DNA of 64,000 bases. Source: Wolbachia endosymbiont (group A) of Pogonocherus hispidulus. Lineage in GTDB: Bacteria > Pseudomonadota > Alphaproteobacteria > Rickettsiales > Anaplasmataceae. A program made the translations under genes and the position numbers. The DNA lies in NCBI RefSeq assembly GCF_964028195.1, contig NZ_OZ034750.1:1054001-1118000 (forward strand). Reading direction: 5' to 3'. Positions 53,890 through 63,713 of this stretch are shown one piece after another (the stretch's first letter is position 1; each line of letters starts with the position of its first letter). The notes under the pieces were generated by a model. The model searched no databases, had not been told where the DNA came from, and saw only the letters and a program-made list of their open reading frames with translations.

Positions 53890-54816
53890 ATGTCTACATC
53901 TAACCTTAAAATTTCAATTGCTGCTTTATCATTATGTGTATCTGCCGTTGCAATTTATATACATCTTCCTTATGTTATTGCAGCAGTTTCTGGTTCTGGT
54001 GCAATTGAAGCACTTCCCTTAGCAATTTTTACTATTTCTGCGATTGTTGCACTGGTTTCAGCAATATATCTTATTAGACTGGCCGTTTCTAGAGCTGGTG
54101 ATGAGAAAAAAATAGATCTTATTAAGCAAGATAGAGGATCACAGACAGAAGTTAATAGTGGTACTAGTTTGCAGGATAAATCAAGTGTGCCTACTTCTCC
54201 TTCACGGTCTACGCAAACATGTGATACAGCAGCTTCTCAAGTACCACAAGAAAAGCCTGTTAAGCACGATAGAGGATCACAGACAGAAGTTGACATGTGT
54301 AAAAATTGTACTAATCCGGGAGATAACCCTGTTAAGCACGATAGAGAATCACAGACAGAAGTTGATAGTGATACTAGTCTGCGGGATAAATCAAGTGTGC
54401 CTACTCCTACACCGCCTCCAGTAACGTTTGGAACACAACCAAATCCAAGTGTCAGTGTACCACCGCCGCCACCTCTGCCAACTCCTGAGCAATTGAATCA
54501 AGCAGGTGGTACTGCTCGAGAAAACAGTGCTAATACTACTGATGAAAAACCTCCTGTTGGTACTACACAAAAAAACGCTTCCCATGCTAAATTCACACCC
54601 CCGAAAGGGCAAGTAGCTGTTAGTCTGGATGATATTACAAACACAAGGGCAAAACTTAAGAAAGTACATACTACTACGCAGGGGCAAAAGCAGGATGGAG
54701 GAGATAGTAACTCAAAAAATATAGCTTTAATAACCCTTGCAAGTGAACCAGACATGCGATCCTCAGATAGTGAAAGCAACCTTTCTGACCACGAGAATGA
54801 TTGGGATGCTGATTAG
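53890..54816 (+). CDS. Wolbachia membrane protein with proline-rich and WH2-like region, N-terminal part
   Basis: Residues ~8-66 form two membrane segments (AALSLCVSAVAIYIHLPYVI; IFTISAIVALVSAIYLIRLA). The tail has three copies of DRGSQTEV-type units (81, 127 and 151). A proline tract PPPPPLP at 191-197 follows, then at 244-259 SLDDITNTRAKLKKV, which resembles an actin-binding WH2 motif (L...I...LKKV). It ends at TAG (54814-54816). The next 183 codons continue in the same frame. Function unknown; an effector on host actin is a hypothesis only. Confidence 0.65.
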   Translation: MSTSNLKISIAALSLCVSAVAIYIHLPYVIAAVSGSGAIEALPLAIFTISAIVALVSAIYLIRLAVSRAGDEKKIDLIKQDRGSQTEVNSGTSLQDKSSVPTSPSRSTQTCDTAASQVPQEKPVKHDRGSQTEVDMCKNCTNPGDNPVKHDRESQTEVDSDTSLRDKSSVPTPTPPPVTFGTQPNPSVSVPPPPPLPTPEQLNQAGGTARENSANTTDEKPPVGTTQKNASHAKFTPPKGQVAVSLDDITNTRAKLKKVHTTTQGQKQDGGDSNSKNIALITLASEPDMRSSDSESNLSDHENDWDAD

Positions 54817-55365
54817 AATGAACAGAACCCTACTGTTGTTGAAGTACCTGTTACAAACGCTACTGTGCAACAAAAAAGCCAAAGTGATCCTCTGCCCAAT
54901 GTAATGAATACTACAAACCCAGGTCATAGTAGCTTCAAAATTGAGAAGGGAGGTACTCAGCTAACACAGGAAGAGTTGAATAAGCTTTCTAAGAGGAGAA
55001 AAGCCATGGCACCCTCAGATAGTGAAAGTGAGCATTCTAGTTATGATAGCAATTCAAGCTGGACTACAGATGAAGATGAAACGGAAAAGTCTACACCTTC
55101 AAACCTCAAATCAAACGATGTAAAAAGAAGCGAAAGTCCTGACAGTGGTCGTGGGTCTGGTGGTGAAGAATCTAAACCCACATCTCCGTTACTGCTTAAG
55201 CCTGCTAATTTACAAACGAAACCTCAAGCTCCTCTTGTAAACAAAGAAAGTGATGTAAATAGTAAGGTGCAAGATCCATCTACTCTTCCTTTTAAGGATC
55301 TTATGGCAAAGTTTGGTGAAAAAGCGTTGCGATACCAAAAGGAAAATGTTGTACAAGGACTATGA
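54817..55365 (+). pseudogene. Same gene after an in-frame stop (C-terminal part)
   Basis: The sequence NEQNPTVVEVPVTNATVQQK and onward is open in the same frame as 53890-54813 for 182 codons, then stops. It is Ser/Asp/Glu-rich (SDSESEHSSYDSNSSWTTDE) and ends with LMAKFGEKALRYQKENVVQG. An upstream ATG at 54904 could start it independently. It is probably the lower half of one ancestral gene split by a nonsense mutation, unless the TAG is read through. Confidence 0.6.
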
Positions 55366-55467
55366 TAACTATGAAATGGTCAACCACGCACTTCCCTTCC
55401 TTTTCAAAATAAGTTTACCTACAGGTCTGATTGTATTAAGATTGTTTAATACAATCAGGTCTATTAT

Positions 55468-56736
55468 ATGCGTTTATCCAAATATTACCTGCCAACTCTA
55501 AAGGAGAAACCTGCCCATGCTAAAATTATCTCCCATCAATATTCTTTACGTGCAGGTTTAATAAAACAGGTAGCATCTGGCATCTATATGTGGTTACCAC
55601 TTGGTCTCTTAGTGCTTAAAAATATTGAAGATATTATCAGAGATGAAATGAACAAATCCGGTGCAATTGAAGCATTAATGCCTTGTGTGCAACCGGCAAG
55701 TCTTTGGCGAGAATCAGGGCGTTACGATGATTACGGTAAGGAAATGTTGCGTATAAGGGATAGGCATGAGGAAGACATGCTTTTCGGTCCAACTCATGAG
55801 GAGGTGGCAACTGATTTAATTAGAGATGTGGTAAAAAGTTACAAAGATTTGCCACTTTGTTTGTATCATATCCAGTGGAAATTTCGTGATGAGGTAAGAC
55901 CACGTTATGGTGTTATGAGGGGCAGGGAATTTTTGATGAAGGATGCATATAGCTTCGATGTAGATTACGAAGGTGCACTGAATTCATATAATTTGATGTA
56001 CAAAACTTACATAAAAATCTTCAAACGCATGGGACTTACTCCAATTGGAGTTCGAGCTGATACGGGGCCAATTGGAGGAAATTTGAGCCACGAGTTTCAT
56101 ATATTGGCAAACACTGGTGAGAGCACTTTATATTATGACAATAAATTTTCTGAACTACTGGAAAGTGAAGATGTTGAAAGTTTAAAGAGCATATACGCAG
56201 TTGCAGATGATATGCATGATCCTAAAACTTGCCTTGTGCCGCAAGAGCAGTTAAATGTTAGCAAGGGTATTGAAATAGGGCATATTTTTTATTTTGGGGA
56301 TAAATATTCAAAGCCTATGAAGGCAAGTGTTACTTCTCAAGATGGAAAAAATGTCAATATACATATGGGTTCGTATGGCATTGGGGTTTCAAGGCTTGTC
56401 GGTGCAATAATAGAAGCTTTTCATGATGATAAGGGAATTATCTGGCCAGAAGCGGTAGCTCCTTTCAGAATTGGTTTAATCAATTTACAAACGAAAGTAA
56501 CGGAGGCTGCAGATAAAATATACAAAGCTTTGAAAAGTGATGAAGTGCTTTACGATGATACGGAAGAAAGTATAGGAGTAAAATTTTCTAGAATGGATCT
56601 GATAGGCTTGCCGTGGCAAATAATTGTTGGAAAAAAGGCAATAGATGAAAATATAGTTGAAGTAAAAAATAGAGCAACTGGAGAGGTAAAAGAAATGCAG
56701 ATTGAGGAAGCAATAAATCGCTTTAGCACAAAATGA
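55468..56736 (+). CDS. proS: Prolyl-tRNA synthetase
   Basis: ProS charges tRNA-Pro. At 422 residues it is the short alphaproteobacterial type without the editing insertion. Class II motifs are visible: motif 1 around [20 protein letters not shown], motif 2 [20 protein letters not shown] with KDAYSF, and motif 3 [18 protein letters not shown]. The anticodon-binding domain ends the protein ([18 protein letters not shown]). It overlaps acpS by four bases (ATGA). Confidence 0.95.
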   Translation: MRLSKYYLPTLKEKPAHAKIISHQYSLRAGLIKQVASGIYMWLPLGLLVLKNIEDIIRDEMNKSGAIEALMPCVQPASLWRESGRYDDYGKEMLRIRDRHEEDMLFGPTHEEVATDLIRDVVKSYKDLPLCLYHIQWKFRDEVRPRYGVMRGREFLMKDAYSFDVDYEGALNSYNLMYKTYIKIFKRMGLTPIGVRADTGPIGGNLSHEFHILANTGESTLYYDNKFSELLESEDVESLKSIYAVADDMHDPKTCLVPQEQLNVSKGIEIGHIFYFGDKYSKPMKASVTSQDGKNVNIHMGSYGIGVSRLVGAIIEAFHDDKGIIWPEAVAPFRIGLINLQTKVTEAADKIYKALKSDEVLYDDTEESIGVKFSRMDLIGLPWQIIVGKKAIDENIVEVKNRATGEVKEMQIEEAINRFSTK

Positions 56737-57089
56737 TACGCGGTATCGGCACTGACATAGTATATATACCAAGAGTATTGAGAATATTACAAAAATACGG
56801 GGAAAAATTTCTCAATAGAATCTACACTGAAAAAGAAATAGAGCTAAGTAGAAAGTATAATAGTCAAGAAATGCGAGCAAGGCATTTTGCTAAACGCTTT
56901 GCAGCAAAGGAGGCTTTTATTAAAGCACTAGGCAGTGGTCAGGGTATTACAATGAAAGATATAGAAATATACAGCGATGTAAGAGGAAAACCATATATTG
57001 CTGTCAGAAAGGATTTTATCTCCAAAATTCATCTTTCTCTGAGTGACGATGGAGATTACGCTACTGCATTTGTTATAATTTGTGGCTAG
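56733..57089 (+). CDS. acpS: Holo-[acyl-carrier-protein] synthase
   Basis: AcpS transfers the phosphopantetheine arm from CoA to ACP. The 118-residue protein shows [16 protein letters not shown] with the Mg-binding aspartate and [18 protein letters not shown] with the catalytic K-E-A. It ends [16 protein letters not shown]. Length is normal. Its start overlaps the proS stop. Confidence 0.93.
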   Translation: MIRGIGTDIVYIPRVLRILQKYGEKFLNRIYTEKEIELSRKYNSQEMRARHFAKRFAAKEAFIKALGSGQGITMKDIEIYSDVRGKPYIAVRKDFISKIHLSLSDDGDYATAFVIICG

Positions 57090-57159
57090 CAGATATTGTT
57101 TCAATTTATGCAGTTGATTTTATGCTATCTATATAGCTAAACTGACTTACGACAATTTG

Positions 57160-57560
57160 AAAAACCGTCATTCCGCTACTAGTTAGCGGATGAGATACCG
57201 CGAATGAATCCACAGCTGTACGAACATTGCAATATGGGCCTACCAGGAGGGTGTCATCCCAGTGCTTGACACTGGGATCCAGTTTTCTTTACAAATTCAC
57301 CAAAAGTGCTTCATTCTATAACGCAAAACCCATACTCACCAAACCCAATGCATTACTTGCAATTAAGTTTCCTGTATCCCAGTGTCAAGCACTGGGATGA
57401 CAAGAAGAGGGTACTTGGATAAGAGGCATTGCCCTCCTGGTAGGCCCAAATTGCAATGTTCGTACAGTTATGGAATGAATCGCGGTATGACGTAACGACA
57501 AATTCGTCATCCCGCTACTTGTTAGCGGGATCTAGAGATACCGCGGCGGTATAGCTATAG
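57160..57560. repeat. Large palindromic repeat cluster
   Basis: The 57090-57640 gap has no gene. It holds an inverted repeat: CTGTACGAACATTGCAATAT with GGGCCTACCAGGAGGG (57216-57251), and its near complement at 57432-57467. Inside are two inverted copies of CCCAGTGCTTGACACTGGGAT (57258 and 57378 areas). Smaller palindromes with GCTACTTGTTAGCGG lie outside. The right half is also found, reversed, at 7580-7690. Confidence 0.8.
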
Positions 57561-57640
57561 CATACACAAACAACTAAAAAAACATGGCGGTTTTTCTATG
57601 ATTTGAGTATAATTCTAGCTTTACCTAAACAGAAAATTTA

Positions 57641-59137
57641 ATGGACTATATTTTAATGTATCTTTCCTTACCATTTTCAATTACTGAGAATTATTTATTA
57701 ATTACTGCGTTGATTCCGCTTTTAAGTGCGTTAGCTATTTTTTTTACTGGTAAATGGCCCAGAGTGAACAATAGTATTACTGTCACTTCTTCTGTATTTC
57801 TGTTTACGTATACGTGTCTGTGTACTTTATATTGGGTATATGGTGATCATTCTCAATTTATTCTCATGGATTTTGGTAATAATTTGCACATTAGTTTAAA
57901 GCTAGAGTCTACCGGAGTAATATTCAGTTTATTAATATCGTTTTTATGGATACTAACCAGTATATATGCAATATGTTATATGCAGAATAACTATGCTGAT
58001 AGCAATCACTCAAGTTTTCTATGCTTTTTTTCAATATCGATTAGCTGTGCAATGTTTATTGCTTTTTCTGGAGATTTGCTCACTACATTTGTTTTTTATG
58101 AGCTTCTAACTATTAGTACATACCCTCTGGTTACTTACAACTCAACAAATGAATCAATGATTGCAGGACGCTATTACTTTGGCGTGCTATTTTTCTCTTC
58201 TTTGGTATTATTTTTTCCTGCAATAGGCCTTTTATATAATGAATTTCATACTTTAGACTTTGTAAGTGGTGGAATATTCAAATTTGATACTTCACTCATC
58301 ACTTTCATTGCAGTGTGTTTTGCTATGCTGATTTATGGAATAGGAAAAGCTGCATTAATGCCAATGCATTTTTGGTTACCAAAAGCAATGGTTGCACCAA
58401 CTCCTGTGAGTGCACTATTACATGCTGTTGCTGTTGTGAAATCCGGAGTTTTCATCATCATAAAAGTTATATTATACACTTTCGGCGTCGATAACATGCA
58501 ACGTTTTGTGCAGCAAAATTGGTTCGCTGGAGGGTGGCTTCCGTACGCTGCTGGATTTACTATTATTACTGCATCATTGATTGCATTAAAGCAAAAAGAA
58601 TTAAAGAAATTGCTTGCTTATTCTACCATCTCTCAATTGTCGTATATTATATTATTTGCTTCAATTTTTAGTGAGCTCAGCATGAGGGTTGCAATTTTTC
58701 AATTAGTTTGCCACGCATTTGCAAAAATCACTTTGTTTTTCGTTGCCGGAGCAATAATAACGAAAATAGGTGAGAAATATATAGATAAGATTCACGGTAT
58801 AGGACGCAGTATGCCAATTAGCATGACAGCATTTGCTATAGGTGCATTGTCTATGATAGGGGTGCCACCTGCTCCGACTTTTTGGGGTAAATTTCTCATT
58901 TTTCAAGCTGTTTTCAACTCTGGCAATGTAATACTTTCTGTGTTTGTAACTCTAGTGTTAATTGTTAGTACTATACTTAACGCTCTGTACTTTTTACCGA
59001 TAATTTACAATGCCTTTTTCTTAAAACCTTCTCAGAATTACTTTATTAAAAAAACGCCAATTCTTCTAGTTTTGCCTCCAGTTATTACCGCTACATGCAC
59101 TTTGGTTATTTTTTTTAGCTACCAAGTAATATTTTAA
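57641..59137 (+). CDS. Proton-translocating antiporter subunit (MrpD/NuoM/NuoL-type)
   Basis: The 498-residue integral-membrane protein has about 14 helices and the Proton_antipo_M core. YGIGKAALMPMHFWLPKAMV has the conserved Lys and His, then APTPVSALLHAVAVVKSGVF. LKQKELKKLLAYSTISQLSY has a second conserved lysine, and GVPPAPTFWGKF follows. Whether it works with a Mrp antiporter or a complex-I variant cannot be told from this gene alone. The convergent virB8 gene overlaps its stop by four bases. Confidence 0.85.
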   Translation: MDYILMYLSLPFSITENYLLITALIPLLSALAIFFTGKWPRVNNSITVTSSVFLFTYTCLCTLYWVYGDHSQFILMDFGNNLHISLKLESTGVIFSLLISFLWILTSIYAICYMQNNYADSNHSSFLCFFSISISCAMFIAFSGDLLTTFVFYELLTISTYPLVTYNSTNESMIAGRYYFGVLFFSSLVLFFPAIGLLYNEFHTLDFVSGGIFKFDTSLITFIAVCFAMLIYGIGKAALMPMHFWLPKAMVAPTPVSALLHAVAVVKSGVFIIIKVILYTFGVDNMQRFVQQNWFAGGWLPYAAGFTIITASLIALKQKELKKLLAYSTISQLSYIILFASIFSELSMRVAIFQLVCHAFAKITLFFVAGAIITKIGEKYIDKIHGIGRSMPISMTAFAIGALSMIGVPPAPTFWGKFLIFQAVFNSGNVILSVFVTLVLIVSTILNALYFLPIIYNAFFLKPSQNYFIKKTPILLVLPPVITATCTLVIFFSYQVIF

Positions 59138-59796
59138 AATCTGTATTTATAACCATTAACAATAAATTTAAATGGTATTATACCAGCCAGAGTTGCTTTT
59201 ATATTCGACAAAGTGAAGCTAATCTCCACAGTATCCTCCTTATTTTGCTCGGTTGTAAAAACTACAGTAGCATTTCCAGCAAATGTAACTAAGTCCTTGG
59301 TCGATCGATCAATAGATAATGTTATTACATTTATGTTGGCAATTTTTCTTTTGGATGAAGGTGAACTAACAGCTTCATTGTTCGTTTTTTTCTGAAAGCC
59401 TTGATAGATTTTATGTATAGAATTGTTTCTTATAAAATTTTCTTGGTACTTCGGTTCAACGATCTTAATGGACTCATATATTTCAATGTATTTACTTATT
59501 AAGTACCTCGCTGTGGAAGTATATTCATCTTCCTTTTTACTGAAACTAAGCTTATGCATTACAGAGAACTCATCTTCTGTGTGGTTCATGTACTTCACAA
59601 AATTTAAATCTTTTTTAACAGGAAATAACAGGTATATGTTTAATATTAATAAACATAAGCATACTAGGAGAAGCGATACTATTAATGCCATCCAAGATCT
59701 TTCTGCTACACAAAACAGATACCTATGGCAGTACCATTCGACTGCTTTACTGAAATAACTTTTGTTTTTTACTGATTCAAGCAATTTATCTTCCAT
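59134..59796 (-). CDS. virB8: VirB8-like type IV secretion protein paralogue
   Basis: The 220-residue protein has a cytosolic N-terminus and one membrane helix at ~37-58 (WMALIVSLLLVCLCLLILNI). The periplasmic part matches VirB8: ARYLISKYIEIYES, FIRNNSIHKIYQGFQ and, at the end, LAGIIPFKFIVNGYKYRF. VirB8 bridges the inner-membrane T4SS core. It stands alone here, as one of the duplicated virB8 genes known in Rickettsiales. The family call rests on topology and the C-terminal motif. Confidence 0.75.
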   Translation of the reverse strand: MEDKLLESVKNKSYFSKAVEWYCHRYLFCVAERSWMALIVSLLLVCLCLLILNIYLLFPVKKDLNFVKYMNHTEDEFSVMHKLSFSKKEDEYTSTARYLISKYIEIYESIKIVEPKYQENFIRNNSIHKIYQGFQKKTNNEAVSSPSSKRKIANINVITLSIDRSTKDLVTFAGNATVVFTTEQNKEDTVEISFTLSNIKATLAGIIPFKFIVNGYKYRF

Positions 59797-59854
59797 AACA
59801 CAATGCTACCAAACCCAATTATAATAACAATAAGATTAGATACTCTAAAAAACT

Positions 59855-60649
59855 TTAAAATATGTCTAAATTTTCCAAAATAGGATGAATGATTATATCA
59901 CCTTGTTCCGCAATAAGGTAGAATTTATCGATTTTGCTCACATCTACATTGATCATTTTTACACTGAAATTTTCAGGATTGTAAATATTACTTTCAGCAC
60001 TTTTGTGATAATTATAATAATGTAATTTATTTTGATCATCAAAATAACCAAATTCATCAGCGAGGGTTCCCACTTTGCTACCTTTACCACTTTTGACTAG
60101 CTCAAATAGATCAATTGCATGGTTTTGAGATCCAGGCTCAATAGGCCCTTCTGCAGCAAAAAACTTAGGTGCATGACCAACGTATTCCTTAAATTTTAGA
60201 TTATGAGTCTTTTTTACACTACCAAAATCCACAAACTTATATTCATCTGAAACGCCAGAATATTGTGGATCATACTTTTTATATTCAAAAAACTCATTAC
60301 CTAAAAAATTACAAAACGTTAATTTATAATCATCATGATCGGATTTAACGACTTTAAGGTAATGAAAATCTCTAGGAATCTTTACTTCCTCTTCCGTGAT
60401 ATGATTACGTACAACAAGCTCACCATTTAGCATATGATAGCCAATTTTTGGCAAAGTAGCTATATTGATTGCCTTGTTTAGCTTAAAATTTGCCTCATAA
60501 ATGCCGCTTAACAACTCCTTTCCTTTTTCTAAGGTGACATCCTGGTCTAAAGCTATATTCTTGATTGAACTTAATTCTTTCTGCATGTTTAGTATGGCTT
60601 TCGTCAAAACTTCTATTGATTGCCATACAGTTAATTTATTATCAGTCAA
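59855..60649 (-). CDS. Conserved Wolbachia protein of unknown function, 264 residues
   Basis: No family is recognised. The N-terminal ~60 residues form a helix (SIEVLTKAILNMQKELSSIK). The rest is beta-rich and hydrophilic (HYLKVVKSDHDDYKLTFCNF; EYVGHAPKFFAAEGPIEPGS). There is no signal peptide or membrane segment. It is separated from virB8 by 58 bases and from holB by 73 bases. Confidence 0.6.
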   Translation of the reverse strand: MTDNKLTVWQSIEVLTKAILNMQKELSSIKNIALDQDVTLEKGKELLSGIYEANFKLNKAINIATLPKIGYHMLNGELVVRNHITEEEVKIPRDFHYLKVVKSDHDDYKLTFCNFLGNEFFEYKKYDPQYSGVSDEYKFVDFGSVKKTHNLKFKEYVGHAPKFFAAEGPIEPGSQNHAIDLFELVKSGKGSKVGTLADEFGYFDDQNKLHYYNYHKSAESNIYNPENFSVKMINVDVSKIDKFYLIAEQGDIIIHPILENLDIF

Positions 60650-60722
60650 ATTATATACTTCGAGTATTAAATTAACAGAATTTTATCATGAATTTATGTT
60701 AAAAGTATTATACTTTGTAAAC

Positions 60723-61544
60723 TTATGTCATGATATTAACTACATTAGCTAAAACATGCTTTTTATCTAAGTGAAGTTGCTTAGCAACAACGAAAAGTTC
60801 ATCTATTTTTTTCCACTGACCTAGTAAAATTTCAACACCATTTACCTCTCTCTTTATGCTTTCTAAAATGAAGGCCTGAATTATATATGATGCTAGTTCT
60901 AGTTCGATTTCGCTATTAATTACTTTATTAATCATATTGGGATTCTTTAAATCATGAAGAAATTTATAAAAGCATTTGTATGCTTCATAAGCATCACTAC
61001 TTATTGCATTTATTATCATTCCTGGCATTCCAGGAAATAAAGTAATCATTTCGTCAAACGTTTGATCATCAAATTTACATTGAGATGAAGCAACTTGCTT
61101 TGTTTCGTCATAAGTTAATGGAAGTAAATTTAGCTGAAAGCACCTACACTGGATAGTAGTTTGTATATCATATGGCTTATGGCTAATTATAAATATCTTA
61201 GAATTTTTTGGCGGCTCTTCTAATATTTTCAATATTGCGTTTTTAGCGTTATTAGTCATTGCCTCTAAGCTATCTATTATAGCTATTTTGTGTTCTGATT
61301 GAATGGGACTTAAGTGTAGAAAGTTTTTCATTTCTCTGACTTTTTCTATTCCGATAGTATCACCTTCAACAATGTGTAAGTCCAATGCTACTTCATTATA
61401 GCTTTTTATGAGTAACCAATTGGAGAAGGATTTTGCAAGTGTTGCTTTTCCTATACCTTTTTTACCACAGATCAGCCAAGACTGAACAGATAAGTTGTTC
61501 ATTAATTTTTTTTTGGCCTGGTTGTGACCTATTACTTTTCTCAT
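60723..61544 (-). CDS. holB: DNA polymerase III subunit delta' type
   Basis: The delta' subunit belongs to the clamp loader. The 273-residue protein begins with MRKVIGHNQAKKKLM and Walker A SWLICGKKGIGKATLAKSF. It has KIAIIDSLEAMTNNAKNAIL and LKILEEPPKNSKIFIISH, the sensor-1/'LEEPP' region of clamp-loader ATPases, and IQCRCFQLNLLPL. It is shorter than the E. coli protein (334), as usual in Rickettsiales. Confidence 0.88.
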   Translation of the reverse strand: MRKVIGHNQAKKKLMNNLSVQSWLICGKKGIGKATLAKSFSNWLLIKSYNEVALDLHIVEGDTIGIEKVREMKNFLHLSPIQSEHKIAIIDSLEAMTNNAKNAILKILEEPPKNSKIFIISHKPYDIQTTIQCRCFQLNLLPLTYDETKQVASSQCKFDDQTFDEMITLFPGMPGMIINAISSDAYEAYKCFYKFLHDLKNPNMINKVINSEIELELASYIIQAFILESIKREVNGVEILLGQWKKIDELFVVAKQLHLDKKHVLANVVNIMT

Positions 61545-61561
61545 TCTTTCTCCTATAGACC

Positions 61562-62149
61562 TTAGTTTGAAAATGCATTGTTTACTGTTTGTAATAAAAT
61601 TGCACCTTCCCTTAAAACCTTAATCTTATCTTCGGTTAAGTCAATAATAGTAGATTCTATACCAGAAACTAATTCATTATCTTCAATCACTGCAGATAAA
61701 TGTTGCTTAATGGATTGTGGTATATCGTCTGCCTTACATACACTTTTTTTTCCTGAAATATTTATACTAGTTGCAACTATTGGAACTTTCAGTTTGTTTA
61801 GTATTGAAATTGCAATAGGATGCTCAGGGATTCTGATGCCTATACTATCTTTAAAGAATTCGTTTGGCAATATGTTGTTGTTTTTAAGTGGTAAAATGTA
61901 GGTAATTGGTCCAGGAGAAAAGTGATTTACTAAACCAATATACTTTTTCTCTAGCTTTGCTATTCTCATCAAGCTGCAAATATCACTAACAAATATAGAC
62001 AGTGGTTTATTTTGAGAGCGTTTCTTTATCTGATATATTTTTCCTATAGATTCATTATTTAATGCATTACAAGCAAGAGCATACACTGTTTCTGTTGGAA
62101 AACACACTAACAAGTTGTTCTGTATTGCATTTATTATTTTAGATACCAT
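61562..62149 (-). CDS. tsaC: L-threonylcarbamoyladenylate synthase
   Basis: TsaC/YwlC makes threonylcarbamoyl-AMP for the t6A37 tRNA modification. The 195-residue protein has LLVCFPTETVYALACNALNN, KIYQIKKRSQNKPLSIFVSD with the Lys-x-Arg motif, and FSPGPITYILPLK. GIRIPEHPIAISILN and PIVATSINISGKKS follow. It is a single-domain form without the Sua5 extension. It lies 17 bases upstream of holB. Confidence 0.92.
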   Translation of the reverse strand: MVSKIINAIQNNLLVCFPTETVYALACNALNNESIGKIYQIKKRSQNKPLSIFVSDICSLMRIAKLEKKYIGLVNHFSPGPITYILPLKNNNILPNEFFKDSIGIRIPEHPIAISILNKLKVPIVATSINISGKKSVCKADDIPQSIKQHLSAVIEDNELVSGIESTIIDLTEDKIKVLREGAILLQTVNNAFSN

Positions 62150-62267
62150 ATAGCTAAAAACTTATTCATAACAACTAGATCAGTTTTGTTGCATTGTATC
62201 TTATATAGTAACTGCTAGTTTTTGTGAACGTAATGCAACGCAGCTTACCATTTGTTATGCAGATTTG

Positions 62268-62738
62268 CTACAACCCAAACTCTTCATTGACTTTATCAAC
62301 TATTGCCTGTGGTGGATCCTCTCCCCATCCTGAATACAAAATCTCTCCATAGTCTGCAACATCTATAGAGCCAGTTCTGCTTTTTGCTAGAAACATTTCT
62401 CTTTTCTCTTTATCAACTAATACATAATGCCACGCTGATTTTCCACGATCTTTACCACGGACTAAATATATAAGATCTGACCTACTTCTTTTTGTTGCAT
62501 CAGCAAAAGATCTTTCATTGACAGTTCTGCTTTTACTTTTTATGCCACCACTTTCAGAAAAAGCTTCCTTGGATTCGGTTTTTTTGTTTGCTAATTCAGA
62601 AATTTTCCCTTTTTCCCCTAATGCCCGTTCTTTGGTGTTTTGAGACGAATACTTACTGGAAAAACCTTCCCCTGTACCGCCAGGAGTCCTGTTTGTGAAA
62701 CGCTTAGTAAATGAATTATTGTCGTTGTTTTCTGCCAT
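62268..62738 (-). CDS. Small polar protein with ordered C-terminal domain
   Basis: The start MAENNDNNSFTKRFTNRTPG at 62738 follows TTTGGAG, better than the upstream ATG at 62750. The first ~90 of 156 residues are polar and disordered (KTESKEAFSESGGIKSKSRT). The end forms a small fold: SDLIYLVRGKDRGKSAWHYV, then LVDKEKREMFLAKSRTGSI, then YGEILYSGWGEDPP. No family is recognised; related sequences seem limited to Anaplasmataceae. Confidence 0.6.
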   Translation of the reverse strand: MAENNDNNSFTKRFTNRTPGGTGEGFSSKYSSQNTKERALGEKGKISELANKKTESKEAFSESGGIKSKSRTVNERSFADATKRSRSDLIYLVRGKDRGKSAWHYVLVDKEKREMFLAKSRTGSIDVADYGEILYSGWGEDPPQAIVDKVNEEFGL

Positions 62739-62813
62739 AAAAATCTCCAAACTTTAGATTGTAGAATCCAAATTTTTACTACACCTTATCATATGTTAAT
62801 TAAATTAATATAA

Positions 62814-63707
62814 ATGAAAAATAATATAGTAATTATTACAGGAATTACAGCTTCAGGTAAATCAGAATTATGTGATAACCTGATAGAAAAATATAATAAC
62901 ATCAGCATAATAAATTGTGATTCAAAGCAGGTATATGAAGAAATTCCCATAATTACTGCTCAACCACCAAAGCAAGAAGTATTTTATAAACTATATGGTT
63001 ATGTTTCAGCAAAAGAAAATTATTCCGTGGGTCTATGGTTAGAGGATTTAGAAAAAGAAGTTAATCACGCATTAGAAAATGCTCAAATACCTATCATCAC
63101 TGGAGGAAGCGGGCTTTACATCAGCAGTTTAATCAAAGGCTTATCATCAATGCCACAAATAAGTCAGAAAGTAAGGAAAAATGTAAGCGAATTAAGGAAA
63201 AATTTAAGTAAAGAGGAGTTTTACAAATTAGTGCTAAGCAAAGATCCAAGGATTCAAGGTAAAGTATTCATGAATGACTCGCACCGCCTTTCAAGGGCAC
63301 TTGAAGTTATCACTGAAACTGGTAAGACAATCTTTGTATGGCAAGAAAATAGACAGCCTCCTTTATTCGATAATTTTAAGATATATACAATTTTGCCTAA
63401 ACGTGAGGATGTATACCAAAAAATAAATTCTCGTTTTATCAAAATGATCGAAAATGGAGCAATTGATGAAGTAAAAAAGCTACTTAGTATGAACTTAGCT
63501 CCACATTTGCCAGCTATGAAAGCACATGGAGTGCCAGAAATTGTAAAGTATTTGAAAGGTGAGATTACTTTAGACGAAGCGATACAGATTGCTCAAACAA
63601 ACACAAGACACTACGCAAAACGCCAGTACACTTGGTTTAAAAATCAATTTCCAAATGCTGAAGTGATTGATTGTGCAAATAAGTTGACAGCGCTTGAGAT
63701 ATTTTGA
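62814..63707 (+). CDS. miaA: tRNA dimethylallyltransferase
   Basis: MiaA adds a dimethylallyl group to A37 of UNN-decoding tRNAs. The 297-residue protein starts MKNNIVIITGITASGKSEL with the P-loop. IINCDSKQVYEEIPIITAQP follows, then IITGGSGLYISSLIKGLSSM, DSHRLSRALEVITETGKT and NTRHYAKRQYTWFKNQFPNA. It is complete and of usual length. Confidence 0.95.
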   Translation: MKNNIVIITGITASGKSELCDNLIEKYNNISIINCDSKQVYEEIPIITAQPPKQEVFYKLYGYVSAKENYSVGLWLEDLEKEVNHALENAQIPIITGGSGLYISSLIKGLSSMPQISQKVRKNVSELRKNLSKEEFYKLVLSKDPRIQGKVFMNDSHRLSRALEVITETGKTIFVWQENRQPPLFDNFKIYTILPKREDVYQKINSRFIKMIENGAIDEVKKLLSMNLAPHLPAMKAHGVPEIVKYLKGEITLDEAIQIAQTNTRHYAKRQYTWFKNQFPNAEVIDCANKLTALEIF

Positions 63708-63713
63708 TTGTTA

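Noticed and set aside
54391..54779. Minus-strand open frames opposite the proline-rich gene
   Set aside because: They are antisense to biased low-complexity coding sequence, without start signals or recognisable motifs.
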